In this document: piece after piece, positions 9,901 to 17,486 of the stretch
How the letters are laid out: every line of letters starts with the position of its first letter
Position numbering within the stretch: position 1 is the first letter of the stretch
NCBI RefSeq assembly: GCF_900103785.1
Contig: NZ_FNHE01000003.1
Coordinates: 496,001-560,000 of the forward strand
Direction of reading: 5' to 3'
DNA from: Geodermatophilus siccatus
GTDB taxonomy: Bacteria > Actinomycetota > Actinomycetes > Mycobacteriales > Geodermatophilaceae
Length of the DNA stretch: 64,000 nucleotides
Translations under genes and position numbers: made by a program
The notes under the pieces: model-generated
The model's input: the letters and a program-made list of their open reading frames with translations, nothing else
Databases searched by the model: none
What the model was told of the DNA's origin: nothing

Positions 9901-10332
9901 CACTTGGCCCTCCAGCGTCTGCGCCGCAACCTCCAGCTCACTCCGGAGGACCTAGCGGTGCTGGAGGCGATGCTCGTCGAGTCCGGCGCCGGCAATGAGG
10001 CCGACATTGCCCGCGCCCGGGAGGAGGCGCACGGGCTCGGGTTGTTTATCCGCTCCCTGATCGGTCTGGACCGCGAGGCCGCGACCGCCGCGTTCGACCG
10101 CTACCTGTCCGACGGCACGTACTCGGCCAACCAGATCCGGTTCGTCCAGCTCATCGTCGAGCACTTGACCGCCAACGGCGTCATGGAAGTGGAGCGCCTT
10201 TACGAGTCGCCATTTACCGACAGCGCACCGCACGGCCCGGACTCGATCTTCACCGAGGAAGAGGTCGACGGCATCGTGACCGTTCTTCATCAGGTCAGAG
10301 ACCGAGCTCTTCCGGACGTCACGGTCGCGTGA
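6913..10332 (+). CDS. hsdR: Type I restriction endonuclease R subunit with N-terminal DUF4145-like domain
   Basis: 1139 residues. The N-terminal ~130 residues (RRAAEQVVGLIYD..., HDVQPIPARAA) look like DUF4145, found at the start of many HsdR proteins, followed by a coiled coil at about 155-200. The nuclease core is visible as D249 ... E264-x-K266 (VVEAKK). The helicase motor has Walker A ATGSGKT (around 380), DEAH at 475-478, a SAT-like LTATP, and a C-terminal helicase lobe with QMIGRGTR. It moves DNA using ATP and cuts away from an unmethylated site when bound to M and S. ATGA overlap with hsdS; all key residues appear intact. Confidence 0.95.
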   Translation: MSNFEFVRQEWPEIHNDCRRAEGYLASDPRSACFYARRAAEQVVGLIYDVDGLPIPYKDDLSARTNEPAFQRRVGVGIGQKLNLIRKLGNRAVHDVQPIPARAAVDVLRELHHVVVWTAFRYSTNPAAVPTGAVFDPKLAGSQAPLSRADVVKLAEKFRQQDEAHGRALRERDELAAAKDAEIEQLREQIKAAQAAHTLTDTHDYSEARTRDLIIDELLREAGWQLTEGRHREFPVTGMPNAEGKGYVDYVLWGSDGLPLAVVEAKKTTVEPAVGQQQAKLYADCLQQMTGRRPVIFYTNGYRTWLWDDAAGYPPRRVEGFFTADELELMVQRRTGRLPLADAPIDNSIVERHYQQRAIRAVGETFIAKQRAALLVMATGSGKTRTVIALVDQLMRAGWVKRVLFLADRTALVTQAVGAFKTHLPNATTVNLVTEKVTDGRVYVSTYPTMMNLINETDAGRRLFGPGYFDLIVIDEAHRSVYQKYRSIFSWFDSLLVGLTATPKDEVDRNTYSLFNLEDGVPTDAYSLDEAVAAGYLVPPVAVSVPTKFLRDGIRYDELSEAEKDDWDSLEWNEDGDIPDAVSAEEFNKFLFNADTVDKVLATLMKDGHKVAGGDRLGKTIVFAKNQAHAEFIQKRFDANYPEYAGHFARVVTHSVTYAQNLIDDFSIKDKAPHISISVDMLDTGIDVPEVVNLVFFKLVRAKSKFWQMIGRGTRLCPDLYGPGEDKKDFYVFDFCGNLEFFSQNLPDSGGSLQKSLTERLFEARLGLLTGLDRTGVGVVPGDQPEVGRGEVSERGLRVDVAWSLHEVVVGMNVDNFLVRPARQWVETYSDWKAWHQLTPEKAGDIAHHLAGLPSTRRDDDEDAKRFDLILLRLQLARLDGDAVLFERLRKQVQDITAALLGQTAIPSVKAQEQLLEGLSGDEWWVDVTLPMLELARRRVRGLVRFVEKSRRAVVYSNFADEVGESSIVELPGVTPGTDWERFRAKARAYLRDHEDHLALQRLRRNLQLTPEDLAVLEAMLVESGAGNEADIARAREEAHGLGLFIRSLIGLDREAATAAFDRYLSDGTYSANQIRFVQLIVEHLTANGVMEVERLYESPFTDSAPHGPDSIFTEEEVDGIVTVLHQVRDRALPDVTVA

Positions 10333-10395
10333 GGGCGCGGAGCACCCACCCATGGGCAGGAGTTCGCGGTTGACCATGTCGCTGGGGCGGAAGAC

Positions 10396-11106
10396 GTGAC
10401 CCGTCCCGGCGAGGTCGCCGTCGATGCGATGCACGAATGGGAGGCGCGTCACGCGACGCTGACCGTGAAGTGGCACGCCGTCGCTGCCGCCGAGCAGTCG
10501 CAGGGCGCCACCGCGGTGACGCACTGGAGGAACCGCCTCGGACAGCTGCAGGCCGCCCAGCGGGACCTCGTCCAGACCGGCCGCTGGCGGGGTGGCCCGC
10601 GAACGCTGCTCGCCGCGCTCGACGTGCAGTACCGGGAACTGGCGATGACCGCGGGGCTGGCCTGGCTGCTGCGCTCCGATGGCCACCACGGCCTCGGCCC
10701 TGCTCTGCTCGACGGGCTGCTTCACCACCTCGGGATCGACGGCTCCGGCACGGAGGCCGGCGTGCGGGCGGTGTTGGAGGAGCAGCGGGACGAGACCCGC
10801 GCCGACCTCGTGCTCTATGGCGGCGACTGGACGATCGTGGTGGAGGCCAAGACCTTCGCTGTCGAGCAGGAGCGCCAACTGGACCGCCTTTACGAGCACT
10901 GGCGGAACGAGCCGGCCCCCTGCTTCGTCTTCCTCACCCGCGGCCAGCGGGTGCCGACCACCGCCGTGGACAGCCGCGACCAGTGGCGAGCACTCACCTG
11001 GGACCAGGTCGCCGACATCGCCCGCGTGGCCGCCACCTCGATGACCGGGGCGGCGCCCGGCGTCCACGACTACATCGCCACTCTGGAGGCCTACCACCGT
11101 GTCTGA
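10396..11106 (+). CDS. PD-(D/E)XK nuclease-family protein in the RM operon
   Basis: 236 residues. A short nuclease core is visible: D137 in RADLVL, then E150-A-K152 in IVVEAK, separated by a beta-hairpin spacing typical of the PD-(D/E)XK superfamily. The first ~80 residues are helical with a possible coiled coil; the tail is helical as well. The GTG at 10396 follows GGAAG; 63 bases separate it from hsdR, and its stop overlaps the next gene, so it is likely cotranscribed. The role could be an extra cleavage activity or a regulatory one. It resembles phage-defence nucleases (PDDEXK_4-like) by motif only. Confidence 0.75.
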   Translation: MTRPGEVAVDAMHEWEARHATLTVKWHAVAAAEQSQGATAVTHWRNRLGQLQAAQRDLVQTGRWRGGPRTLLAALDVQYRELAMTAGLAWLLRSDGHHGLGPALLDGLLHHLGIDGSGTEAGVRAVLEEQRDETRADLVLYGGDWTIVVEAKTFAVEQERQLDRLYEHWRNEPAPCFVFLTRGQRVPTTAVDSRDQWRALTWDQVADIARVAATSMTGAAPGVHDYIATLEAYHRV

Positions 11107-11701
11107 ACGGCTTGTCCCTACTCGCGAGGACGCCGACGCGAAGGCGTGGTTCTACCTCGATCACCGGCATGACATCGAGACCTGGGCTGCTCTCCGCGCA
11201 GAAGGCCGTCAGCTTTTGGACAAGCACCTTGTCGGTGTCGCCGCGCAGCTGGAAGAGCTGGCCGAGGAACTAGACGCCGAGCTGGAGACGAACGACTTGG
11301 ACTCCGGCTCCTGGCCCAGAGCCGGACTGCGCCTCCCGACCTGGCAGTACCACGGAACCGCGGACGTCAGCGTCGTCATCCAGTGGGAACGCGCGCGCCT
11401 GCTCACGCCGGGATCGAATGAGTGGCCCTACGTCGCGGTGCGCCTGCCCGCCGACGCGGCAGAGGAGGAGCGCCGTCGGCAGATCAGCGACGCTATGAGA
11501 ACGGTGCGGTCCCAGCTCAAGGGATCGTCGTCTCGGACCTTCCCGTTCTGGCGCTACGTGCAGCCCCTATCCAGCGCGTCCCTGGACCCCGCCGCGCTCA
11601 TCCGGGACGTCCTGATCGCCTTCCGCCAGCTGTGGGACGCAGCGGCCCCGGCCCTGGACGCTCTACATTTTGCCGCGGTCCAGCCGGTGCAGAATCGATG
11701 A
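11099..11701 (+). CDS. Conserved-looking protein of unknown function in the RM operon
   Basis: 200 residues, acidic, soluble, with no membrane segment. A helical stretch rich in Leu/Glu (about residues 45-66) may be coiled coil, followed by an alpha/beta part (VSVVIQWERARLL..., EWPYVAVRLP) and a helical end. No catalytic motif is seen. It overlaps the PD-(D/E)XK gene upstream by eight bases and the GIY-YIG gene downstream as ATGA, so translation is probably coupled with both. I cannot name the family; a partner or inhibitor of the neighbouring nuclease is one possibility, based only on position. Confidence 0.7.
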   Translation: MSERLVPTREDADAKAWFYLDHRHDIETWAALRAEGRQLLDKHLVGVAAQLEELAEELDAELETNDLDSGSWPRAGLRLPTWQYHGTADVSVVIQWERARLLTPGSNEWPYVAVRLPADAAEEERRRQISDAMRTVRSQLKGSSSRTFPFWRYVQPLSSASLDPAALIRDVLIAFRQLWDAAAPALDALHFAAVQPVQNR

Positions 11702-12627
11702 CCGCGGCCGCGCCGGGCCCCGGTGCCGCCGACCAGCTGCCGCTGTCGGTGCTGCTGCCCGACGGCCCCGCGGCGCCCGCGCTGATCTACGACACAACTG
11801 CGGCGCTCGCCATGGCCGTGGTCGACCGCGGAGCGGTCGCCGGGGTGACCGGTGACTGGGATGTTCCTGGCGTCTACGTCCTGCTGGACCGGCATGACGC
11901 CGACGGCACCTGGGGCTGCTACGTCGGCAAGGCCCCCGGCGGCGTCCGGACCCGGCTGGGTCAGCACCTGAAGGGCAAGGACCACTGGAGCCGGGCACTG
12001 CTCATCCGGCGAGACGCGACATTTGGGTTCAACAGTGCCCACGTGGGGTGGTTGGAAGGCCGACTGTACGACCTGCTGGACGCCGCGGCCGACACCCGCC
12101 TGCACAACGCCAACCGGCCCAGCGATGAGACGCTGCCGCCCTACGAGCGCGCGGCGTTGGAGAGCATTGTCCCGCCGATCCGGCGCGTCCTCCGGCTGCT
12201 CGGCTATGACACCGAGACCCCCGACGACCAATTGACGATCCGGCCGGTGATAAAGGCCCGTAGCAACCGCTTCTACGGCATCACCGCCAAGCAGCTGCTC
12301 GACGCTGGTCTTCTCACGCCGGGGGAGACCCTGACGTCCACGAACGGTGTCTTTCCCGCTACGGCTGTGCTGTGCGCCGACGGCGCCGTCGAGTACGACG
12401 GCACGCCCTACCCCAGTCCCAGTAAGGCGGCCAGCGAGGCGAAAGGTGGGCTCGCAGCCAACGGTTGGGACTTCTGGGCTGTCGAACGGTCCACTGGCCG
12501 TGTGCCGTTGGCGACCCTGCGCGCGCGCTGGCTCGACTCGGCCCAATCGGACAACGGGCCAGCAAGCAGTCGAAGCGCATCCGCTGCCTCGATTGACCTG
12601 AATACCGGTTCGACGAGGCTCCAGTGA
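11698..12627 (+). CDS. GIY-YIG nuclease-like protein with C-terminal RAMA-like domain
   Basis: 309 residues. The N-terminal half has the paired GIY-YIG signature: GVY at 58-60 and CYVGKA at 74-79, followed by RLGQH, with E in WLEGRLYD as the likely metal-binding glutamate. The C-terminal ~50 residues (PSPSKAASEAK..., NGWDFWAVE) look like a RAMA or DUF4357 domain, found with restriction enzymes and adenine methylases and thought to bind modified or target DNA. The real start is the ATG at 11698, overlapping the upstream stop. A nuclease that senses DNA modification would fit, but this is inferred. Confidence 0.75.
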   Translation: MTAAAPGPGAADQLPLSVLLPDGPAAPALIYDTTAALAMAVVDRGAVAGVTGDWDVPGVYVLLDRHDADGTWGCYVGKAPGGVRTRLGQHLKGKDHWSRALLIRRDATFGFNSAHVGWLEGRLYDLLDAAADTRLHNANRPSDETLPPYERAALESIVPPIRRVLRLLGYDTETPDDQLTIRPVIKARSNRFYGITAKQLLDAGLLTPGETLTSTNGVFPATAVLCADGAVEYDGTPYPSPSKAASEAKGGLAANGWDFWAVERSTGRVPLATLRARWLDSAQSDNGPASSRSASAASIDLNTGSTRLQ

Positions 12628-12655
12628 CGACAACAACCACAGGTTTGGCGGCAAG

Positions 12656-15415
12656 GTGAAGGACAAGGTTCGAGCCTCAGCCGACGGCATCGTGTGGACG
12701 GTGCTCGAGCAGCTGCGTCACCGCGCAAGGATGGACGCAGGCTCGGTCCCGGCTCTCGCGGTCGATGCCGCGAGATCATGGTCACTGCGAAGCGCGGCCC
12801 CTCTGCCGGATCTCCTCCAACGCGATGAAGAGAATCCGCAACTGCGTCCCGCGCTCGACATCCAGAGACGCTGGCTCGAGGAAGCGGATGAGAGCGCGGT
12901 TGCCGACTACCTCCCAGCGCTGGTGTACCGGCTCGGCGGCCAGGAGGCAGGAGAGCACCTCTCCAGCCCTTCCATCGTGCGCGTCGCCTTGATCTCAGCA
13001 CTGGCGCGGGTTCGTCCCGGAACGGGTGCTCTCAACCTGCTGGACCTCACGGTCGGTTCAGGGGCGATGCTGGGCGGCCTAGCCAGCGCCGTCGCTGGTC
13101 TCGGCTACACCTCGCGAGTCCTCGGCCAAGAGTTGAATTCCGAACTCGCGACCGTAGCGGCCGCGACCTTGTATCTGCAGGGTCACAGAGCGGAGGTCCG
13201 CGTCGCTGACTCACTGGCCGAAGATTCGTTCGCCGACGAGTCGATCGACCTAGCGGTTTCGCAGCCCCCGTTCAATCTGTCATGGGAGCGCCAGGAACAG
13301 CGAGTGCGTCAGCGGCAGAGTGCCGAAGGCTGGTACCGGTTCGGATTGCCGCGCAAGAGCGACGCCACATGGCTGTTCGCCAGTCGGATGCTGGAGAAGC
13401 TGCGCGTGCCCGAGGCCGGTGGCGGCCGCGCCATTGTATTCACCGCGCTCGGCGCGCTGACCGCCGACTCGAGTGACAGTGTTCGCAAGGCCATCCTCGC
13501 TGAGGACCTGCTCGAAGCTGTCGTTGCGTTGCCGGCGGGGCTGAGCCCATCGACGAACATTCAGCTGTACGCGCTGATCTTCGCGAACTGCAAGGCGGCT
13601 TCCCGGCGGGGAAAGGTGCAGGTGATCAACCTGCGCCCGTACTTCGAAACGTCACGGAACCGCCACACAACCCAACGTGAGTTGCAGGGCGACGCATTCG
13701 ACGTGCTGCGCAACTCTCTTGCGTCGGTTCGCGACGGGATGGCATCCCGCACGCTTCCAACTGAGTACTTCCTGCGGCGCCGTGTCACCGTCATGCTGGG
13801 TGGGCGCCGGAACGACGCAGCCCTCGACAACACCCGCATGACCTGGGATGTGGAGATCCCAGAGAGCCAGGACTCAGACGAGTTCCTCCGTGAAAGGTAC
13901 GGAGTGCCCGTCGGACTCACGTGGGAGCTGACCGAGCACGTGCGCGCGCGACTGGAGACCGACTCCGTCTTCGATCCGAGTCGGCACCGCCTGAAGCGGT
14001 GGCTTCGTGAGCAGGCGTGGGACTCGACGCGGCTCTCTGCGCTCCTTGCGCGGCGGCCGCATGTCGTGGAGCCAGGCGACCCTCGCAGCGCCGAACCCCT
14101 GCTGATGCTCCCAACCAACCCCGACGCCGCTTCCCTCGGGACCGACCGCGGCGACGGGCGGGGGCGAGTCCTCGCGCTGGAACTTGCGCCGGGCCCTGTG
14201 TCCCCTGACTTCCTCGTGTCGTGGCTCAACACGGGCCTCGGCCGTGAGAGCCGCCGTCGTGCACACGTGTTCGCGAGTTCGGGAACCGTGATTGCGGCGG
14301 TTCGGACTGACAACAGATCGCTTCTCAAGCTGACTGACGAGCTGATCGTCCCCATTCCGCCGCCCGCGGTGCAGCAGGAGCTAGCAGCAGCCGAGGCCAG
14401 GCTGACTGCGGTTGCAGGTCTTGCCGATCGGGCGCGGCAGGAGCTGTGGGAGGCGCCGAGCCGCGGCAAGCAGGTGGTGTCCCGGTTCGACGCCCTGTTC
14501 GACGAGACGCTGGGCACGTGGGCCAGTGACCTGCCCTATCCCGTGGCATCCGCGGTCTGGACCCTTGAGACACGGAACACGATCGACGCCAGACACAAGC
14601 AGATGTTCTTGGTGTGGGAGGCCTATGCCGCCTTCACGGGGACGGTGGTCCTCTCTGCTCTGGCTCAAGACCCTGTTCTGCGGGAAGTCGAAGTACCTCA
14701 ACTGCGGGATGCCCTAGCCAACGCTGCCGTGTCGATGGAGCGCGCAACGCTGGGGACATGGAACGTCATCACGCAGCGGCTCACGGCACGCTTTCGAGAC
14801 ATGCTCTCGAGCGACGATCTCGATGAGCGAGCTCGTTTGCTGCAAATCTTCGGCGGTCCGAGTCACGACAGCCTCGCGCGTTTGCTCAGCCCGACGGTGG
14901 TGCGGCTGCTGAACGACGCCAATGCAAAGCGCAATGAGTGGGCAGGGCACACGGGCGCGGCGCCTGAGCGCGAACTTCGAGGCCATCTCGACTACCTCAC
15001 TGCGAGGCTCGAGGAGCTTCGCGACGAGGTCGGTCCCGCCTGGCGCGAGCTTCTGTGCGTACGGGCTGGTGACGGCCGACGTCGCCAGGGCCAGATCCAC
15101 CAGAAGGTGGAGCTGGCGATGGGGCCGAGCACCCCGTTCCGGCAGAGCGAAATCCGCGTCGGTGAACTGATGGATTGGGGCGACCTGTACCTGGCCACGG
15201 ATGGCTGCGCCCAGCCCCTGCGACTCCAACACCTGCTCGTTATGCGTGAAAGCCCCGATAATGCGCGCTACGCCTGCTACTTCTACAACCGCATGCAGGG
15301 CGAGATGGTTCGCATCGTGTCGTACCACCTCACCGATCGCAGCGACGTCACCGAGGAACTCGAAGACGTCGCCGCTGCGGTCCACGACCTCCTTGACACC
15401 TTGCCGGCGGAGTAG
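12656..15415 (+). CDS. Large N6-methylase-like protein with altered motifs, HsdS-like segment and RN-x4-H-type C-terminal motif
   Basis: 919 residues, GTG start 28 bases after the GIY-YIG gene. The N-terminal part has the HsdM-like fold, but motif I reads DLTVGSGAM (from residue 130) in place of DPACGSG, and motif IV reads SQPPF (Q203) in place of NPPF. The middle has a segment like the end of an HsdS half (IPPPAVQQELAAAEARLTA, about residues 565-585). The last ~250 residues are helical with RNEWAGH (R759-H765) and then a beta-rich part. It may still methylate, may only bind SAM or DNA, or may act as a combined M-S-type sensor. I do not recognise a described family with this order. Confidence 0.75.
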   Translation: MKDKVRASADGIVWTVLEQLRHRARMDAGSVPALAVDAARSWSLRSAAPLPDLLQRDEENPQLRPALDIQRRWLEEADESAVADYLPALVYRLGGQEAGEHLSSPSIVRVALISALARVRPGTGALNLLDLTVGSGAMLGGLASAVAGLGYTSRVLGQELNSELATVAAATLYLQGHRAEVRVADSLAEDSFADESIDLAVSQPPFNLSWERQEQRVRQRQSAEGWYRFGLPRKSDATWLFASRMLEKLRVPEAGGGRAIVFTALGALTADSSDSVRKAILAEDLLEAVVALPAGLSPSTNIQLYALIFANCKAASRRGKVQVINLRPYFETSRNRHTTQRELQGDAFDVLRNSLASVRDGMASRTLPTEYFLRRRVTVMLGGRRNDAALDNTRMTWDVEIPESQDSDEFLRERYGVPVGLTWELTEHVRARLETDSVFDPSRHRLKRWLREQAWDSTRLSALLARRPHVVEPGDPRSAEPLLMLPTNPDAASLGTDRGDGRGRVLALELAPGPVSPDFLVSWLNTGLGRESRRRAHVFASSGTVIAAVRTDNRSLLKLTDELIVPIPPPAVQQELAAAEARLTAVAGLADRARQELWEAPSRGKQVVSRFDALFDETLGTWASDLPYPVASAVWTLETRNTIDARHKQMFLVWEAYAAFTGTVVLSALAQDPVLREVEVPQLRDALANAAVSMERATLGTWNVITQRLTARFRDMLSSDDLDERARLLQIFGGPSHDSLARLLSPTVVRLLNDANAKRNEWAGHTGAAPERELRGHLDYLTARLEELRDEVGPAWRELLCVRAGDGRRRQGQIHQKVELAMGPSTPFRQSEIRVGELMDWGDLYLATDGCAQPLRLQHLLVMRESPDNARYACYFYNRMQGEMVRIVSYHLTDRSDVTEELEDVAAAVHDLLDTLPAE

Positions 15416-15582
15416 CAGCGCAATTGCTCAGTCGCTGCCTGACTCCTCGCAGGCCGAAGGCGGCGGACATGGCGTGTGACGGCGGGAGTTCCCCCGGGAA
15501 GACGAGGGATACCCCCGTACCTGGCGTAGAGCTTCGACGATGGAGGACTCGGAGAGAAGCCGCTCCTAGTCCTGCTCACTAC

Positions 15583-15621
15583 GTGACCATTCGCCTCTGA
15601 GGCGGCGTCACTCCGGCCGCT
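15583..15621. repeat. Right copy of the ~38 bp repeat flanking the RM cassette; overlaps the integrase stop
   Basis: Matches 3734-3770 with a few substitutions and a two-base length difference. It contains GTGACCAT, a small hairpin CGCCTCTGAGGCG (15592-15604) and GTCACTCCGGCCGCT, whose end covers the integrase stop codon at 15620-15622. The hairpin could also help end integrase transcription. Confidence 0.5.
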
Positions 15622-16738
15622 ACTCGACGTCGTCCCGCGCCTCGGTGATGGCACCGAGCATGGCGTCGAGGGCCCGGGCGATGTCGGCGTCGCGGTCGTC
15701 GGCGGCGTGCTGGTAGAGCAGCGCGGCGGCGGGGGAGGAGTGACCCAGCCGGCGCATCAGCTCCTTGGTGGTCGCGCCGGTCGCCGCGGCGAGGGTAGCC
15801 CCCGTGTGGCGTAGTTCGTGCGGTCGGACGGCTGGCAAGCCGATGGCGTCGGCGGCGCGGCGGAAGGTCGAGTTCCAGTTGCTGCGGGCGAGGTAGCCGC
15901 CGGTACTGGTGGCGAACAGGAGGGCGTCCGGAGGAGTTGGGACGTGCTTCTCCAGGTGCTCCTCCAGTACCGCCGCGACCGCGGCGGGGAGGGTCACCGT
16001 CCGGTGTCCGGCGTCGGTCTTGGGTTCGCCGACAACCCATCGGCCGGCGACGCGTCGAACAGATCGCCCGACGCGCAGCCGGCCGCCGGGCAGGACGTCG
16101 GATCGGCGCAGCGCAGTGGCTTCACCGAACCGAAGCCCGCCGAAGGCGAGGACAAGCAGTAGTGCGCGGTACCGAGCGGTCCTCCGGTCCCGCCCCAGTT
16201 GCTCAGCGAGCTGCAGTGCCTCTGGGGCGGTGAGTGCACGGGACGGCCGGGTTGCCTTCGACGTGCCGGCGCCGCGTAATCGGCACGGGTTGGAGGCGAT
16301 GGCTTCGTCGGCGACCGCGACGTTGAGGATGGCGCGCAGAAGCCGGTACGACTGGGCCAGCGCAGTCGGGCCCGTCGTCCGGCCGGCCTTGGCGTGCCAG
16401 GAGCGGACGGCGGCGGGGGTGACCTCGTCGACGGGGACGTCGGCCCATGGCTCGGTGAGGTGGTGTCGCCACAGACCGGCGTAGAGGACGCGAGTGCTTT
16501 CGCGGAGGTCGTTGCGGACGAGGTAGTCCTCGGCGTACTCGCCGACCGTGCGGCTGGTGACGTTCGGCGCTCGCCAGCTCTTGCGGAGGAGGTCGGTCTG
16601 CTGACTTGCCAACCACGCCCAGGCGTCAGCCTTGGTGTCGAAGACCTTGGCGTGGCGTCGACCGTCGGGGCCGAGGTACCGGGCGCGGTAGCGGCCGCTG
16701 GGGAGCCGGTCGACCGACCCGAACGTCCGCTTGGCCAT
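15620..16738 (-). CDS. int: Tyrosine recombinase (phage/ICE-type integrase)
   Basis: 372 residues. The first ~65 residues form an arm-binding type domain, followed by a SAM-like core-binding domain (about 65-165) and the catalytic domain. The catalytic set is complete: R203 (GGLRFGE), H307 and R310 (HELRH), H333 (LGHSS) and Y342 (LLYQH). Such enzymes integrate elements at tRNA 3' ends, in keeping with the tRNA-Gly fragments nearby. The gene lies directly downstream of the excisionase gene on the same strand, as in AICE-type elements of actinobacteria, where attP lies just past the int 3' end. Here the restriction cassette sits in that place. Confidence 0.95.
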   Translation of the reverse strand: MAKRTFGSVDRLPSGRYRARYLGPDGRRHAKVFDTKADAWAWLASQQTDLLRKSWRAPNVTSRTVGEYAEDYLVRNDLRESTRVLYAGLWRHHLTEPWADVPVDEVTPAAVRSWHAKAGRTTGPTALAQSYRLLRAILNVAVADEAIASNPCRLRGAGTSKATRPSRALTAPEALQLAEQLGRDRRTARYRALLLVLAFGGLRFGEATALRRSDVLPGGRLRVGRSVRRVAGRWVVGEPKTDAGHRTVTLPAAVAAVLEEHLEKHVPTPPDALLFATSTGGYLARSNWNSTFRRAADAIGLPAVRPHELRHTGATLAAATGATTKELMRRLGHSSPAAALLYQHAADDRDADIARALDAMLGAITEARDDVE

Positions 16739-16779
16739 ACCACGACCCTGGTGGGAGCGTCAGCGGTTGTCCGCCGTCG

Positions 16780-16995
16780 TTACCGCTGGCTGTGGACGCG
16801 GCGGGCGTCCACAAAGGCGTCTAGCGTCGAGCGCTCGAGGCGCACATACTTGCCGATTTTGACGAAACTGATCCGGCGCTCGGTAATGAGCCGGCGGACG
16901 AACCGCTCGCCGGTTCCGAGGTACTCACCGGCCTGCGCGACGGTCAGCAGCGGACCGCGGTCGAAATCCTGATCCTGTGCCGCTCGCATCGTCAT
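16780..16995 (-). CDS. xis: Excisionase-type helix-turn-helix protein
   Basis: 71 residues. Helix-turn-helix of the MerR/excisionase type: LLTVAQAGEYLGTGERFVRRLI followed by the wing FVKIGKYVRLE and a short helix with DAFVDARR. These proteins bend attachment-site DNA and direct the integrase toward excision. It lies 41 bases upstream of int on the same strand, so the two are probably cotranscribed. The ATG at 16995 begins MTMRAAQ; starting at the second ATG would change little. Confidence 0.85.
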   Translation of the reverse strand: MTMRAAQDQDFDRGPLLTVAQAGEYLGTGERFVRRLITERRISFVKIGKYVRLERSTLDAFVDARRVHSQR

Positions 16996-17075
16996 GCGAT
17001 CGAGCGTCGCCGGCGACCTCCGGTACTCCTCCAGTCCTGCTTCCGGTCCTGGCTCGCCGTGTGATCATTAGACGC

Positions 17076-17327
17076 GTGAGTGCGGATCCGGGCTTCAAGG
17101 TCGTGGTGGGTGCTGATGGCGGCATCGCACCCGAGGAGCTGGCGCGCCATGGTGTCCGGCCGGGCGCGCACCTGCGCATCGTGGCTGAGAACGAACGCCC
17201 GCCGATCCGCCCGGCGTACGGCGCGCTCCGCGGACAGCTTGCTGATGTGTCCTGGGAGGACTTCGAAGCCGCCAGCCGATTGGCCGTAGCGGACGTCGAG
17301 TCTGGTCCGGAGTTTCCCGATCGGTGA
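17076..17327 (+). CDS. Small AbrB-like antitoxin candidate
   Basis: 83 residues. The first half (VVVGADGGIAPEELARHGVRPGAHLRIV) has the strand-loop-strand pattern of AbrB/MazE-type antitoxins, and the acidic second half (DVSWEDFEAASRLAVAD) looks like a toxin-binding tail. It is divergent from xis. The GTG at 17076 is the best start; the frame is open upstream without family character. Its stop overlaps a GTG that opens a short frame starting VRVIAATHA, similar to how PIN toxins begin (mRVIaDTHa), but that frame soon loses similarity. The pair may have lost its toxin. Confidence 0.6.
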   Translation: MSADPGFKVVVGADGGIAPEELARHGVRPGAHLRIVAENERPPIRPAYGALRGQLADVSWEDFEAASRLAVADVESGPEFPDR

Positions 17328-17420
17328 GGGTCATCGCCGCCACTCACGCGCGTCTGGCCCGTGCCGCCGACCGTGGCCAGAGTGGCCATGCTCGGTGGGT
17401 GCTCGAGGAGGCACTGGCTG
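17324..17420 (+). pseudogene. Possible truncated PIN-toxin remnant behind the antitoxin
   Basis: A GTG overlapping the antitoxin stop begins VRVIAATHARLARAAD, like the first strand and helix of VapC-type PIN toxins, but the first catalytic Asp is replaced by Ala and nothing further matches. Weak evidence, based mainly on gene order. Confidence 0.25.
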
Positions 17421-17486
17421 CTTCCGTCTCTAGTGGCCGAACGGGCGTTGGATACCGGTCTCTCGACACTAGCCAGCGCCTTTGCA

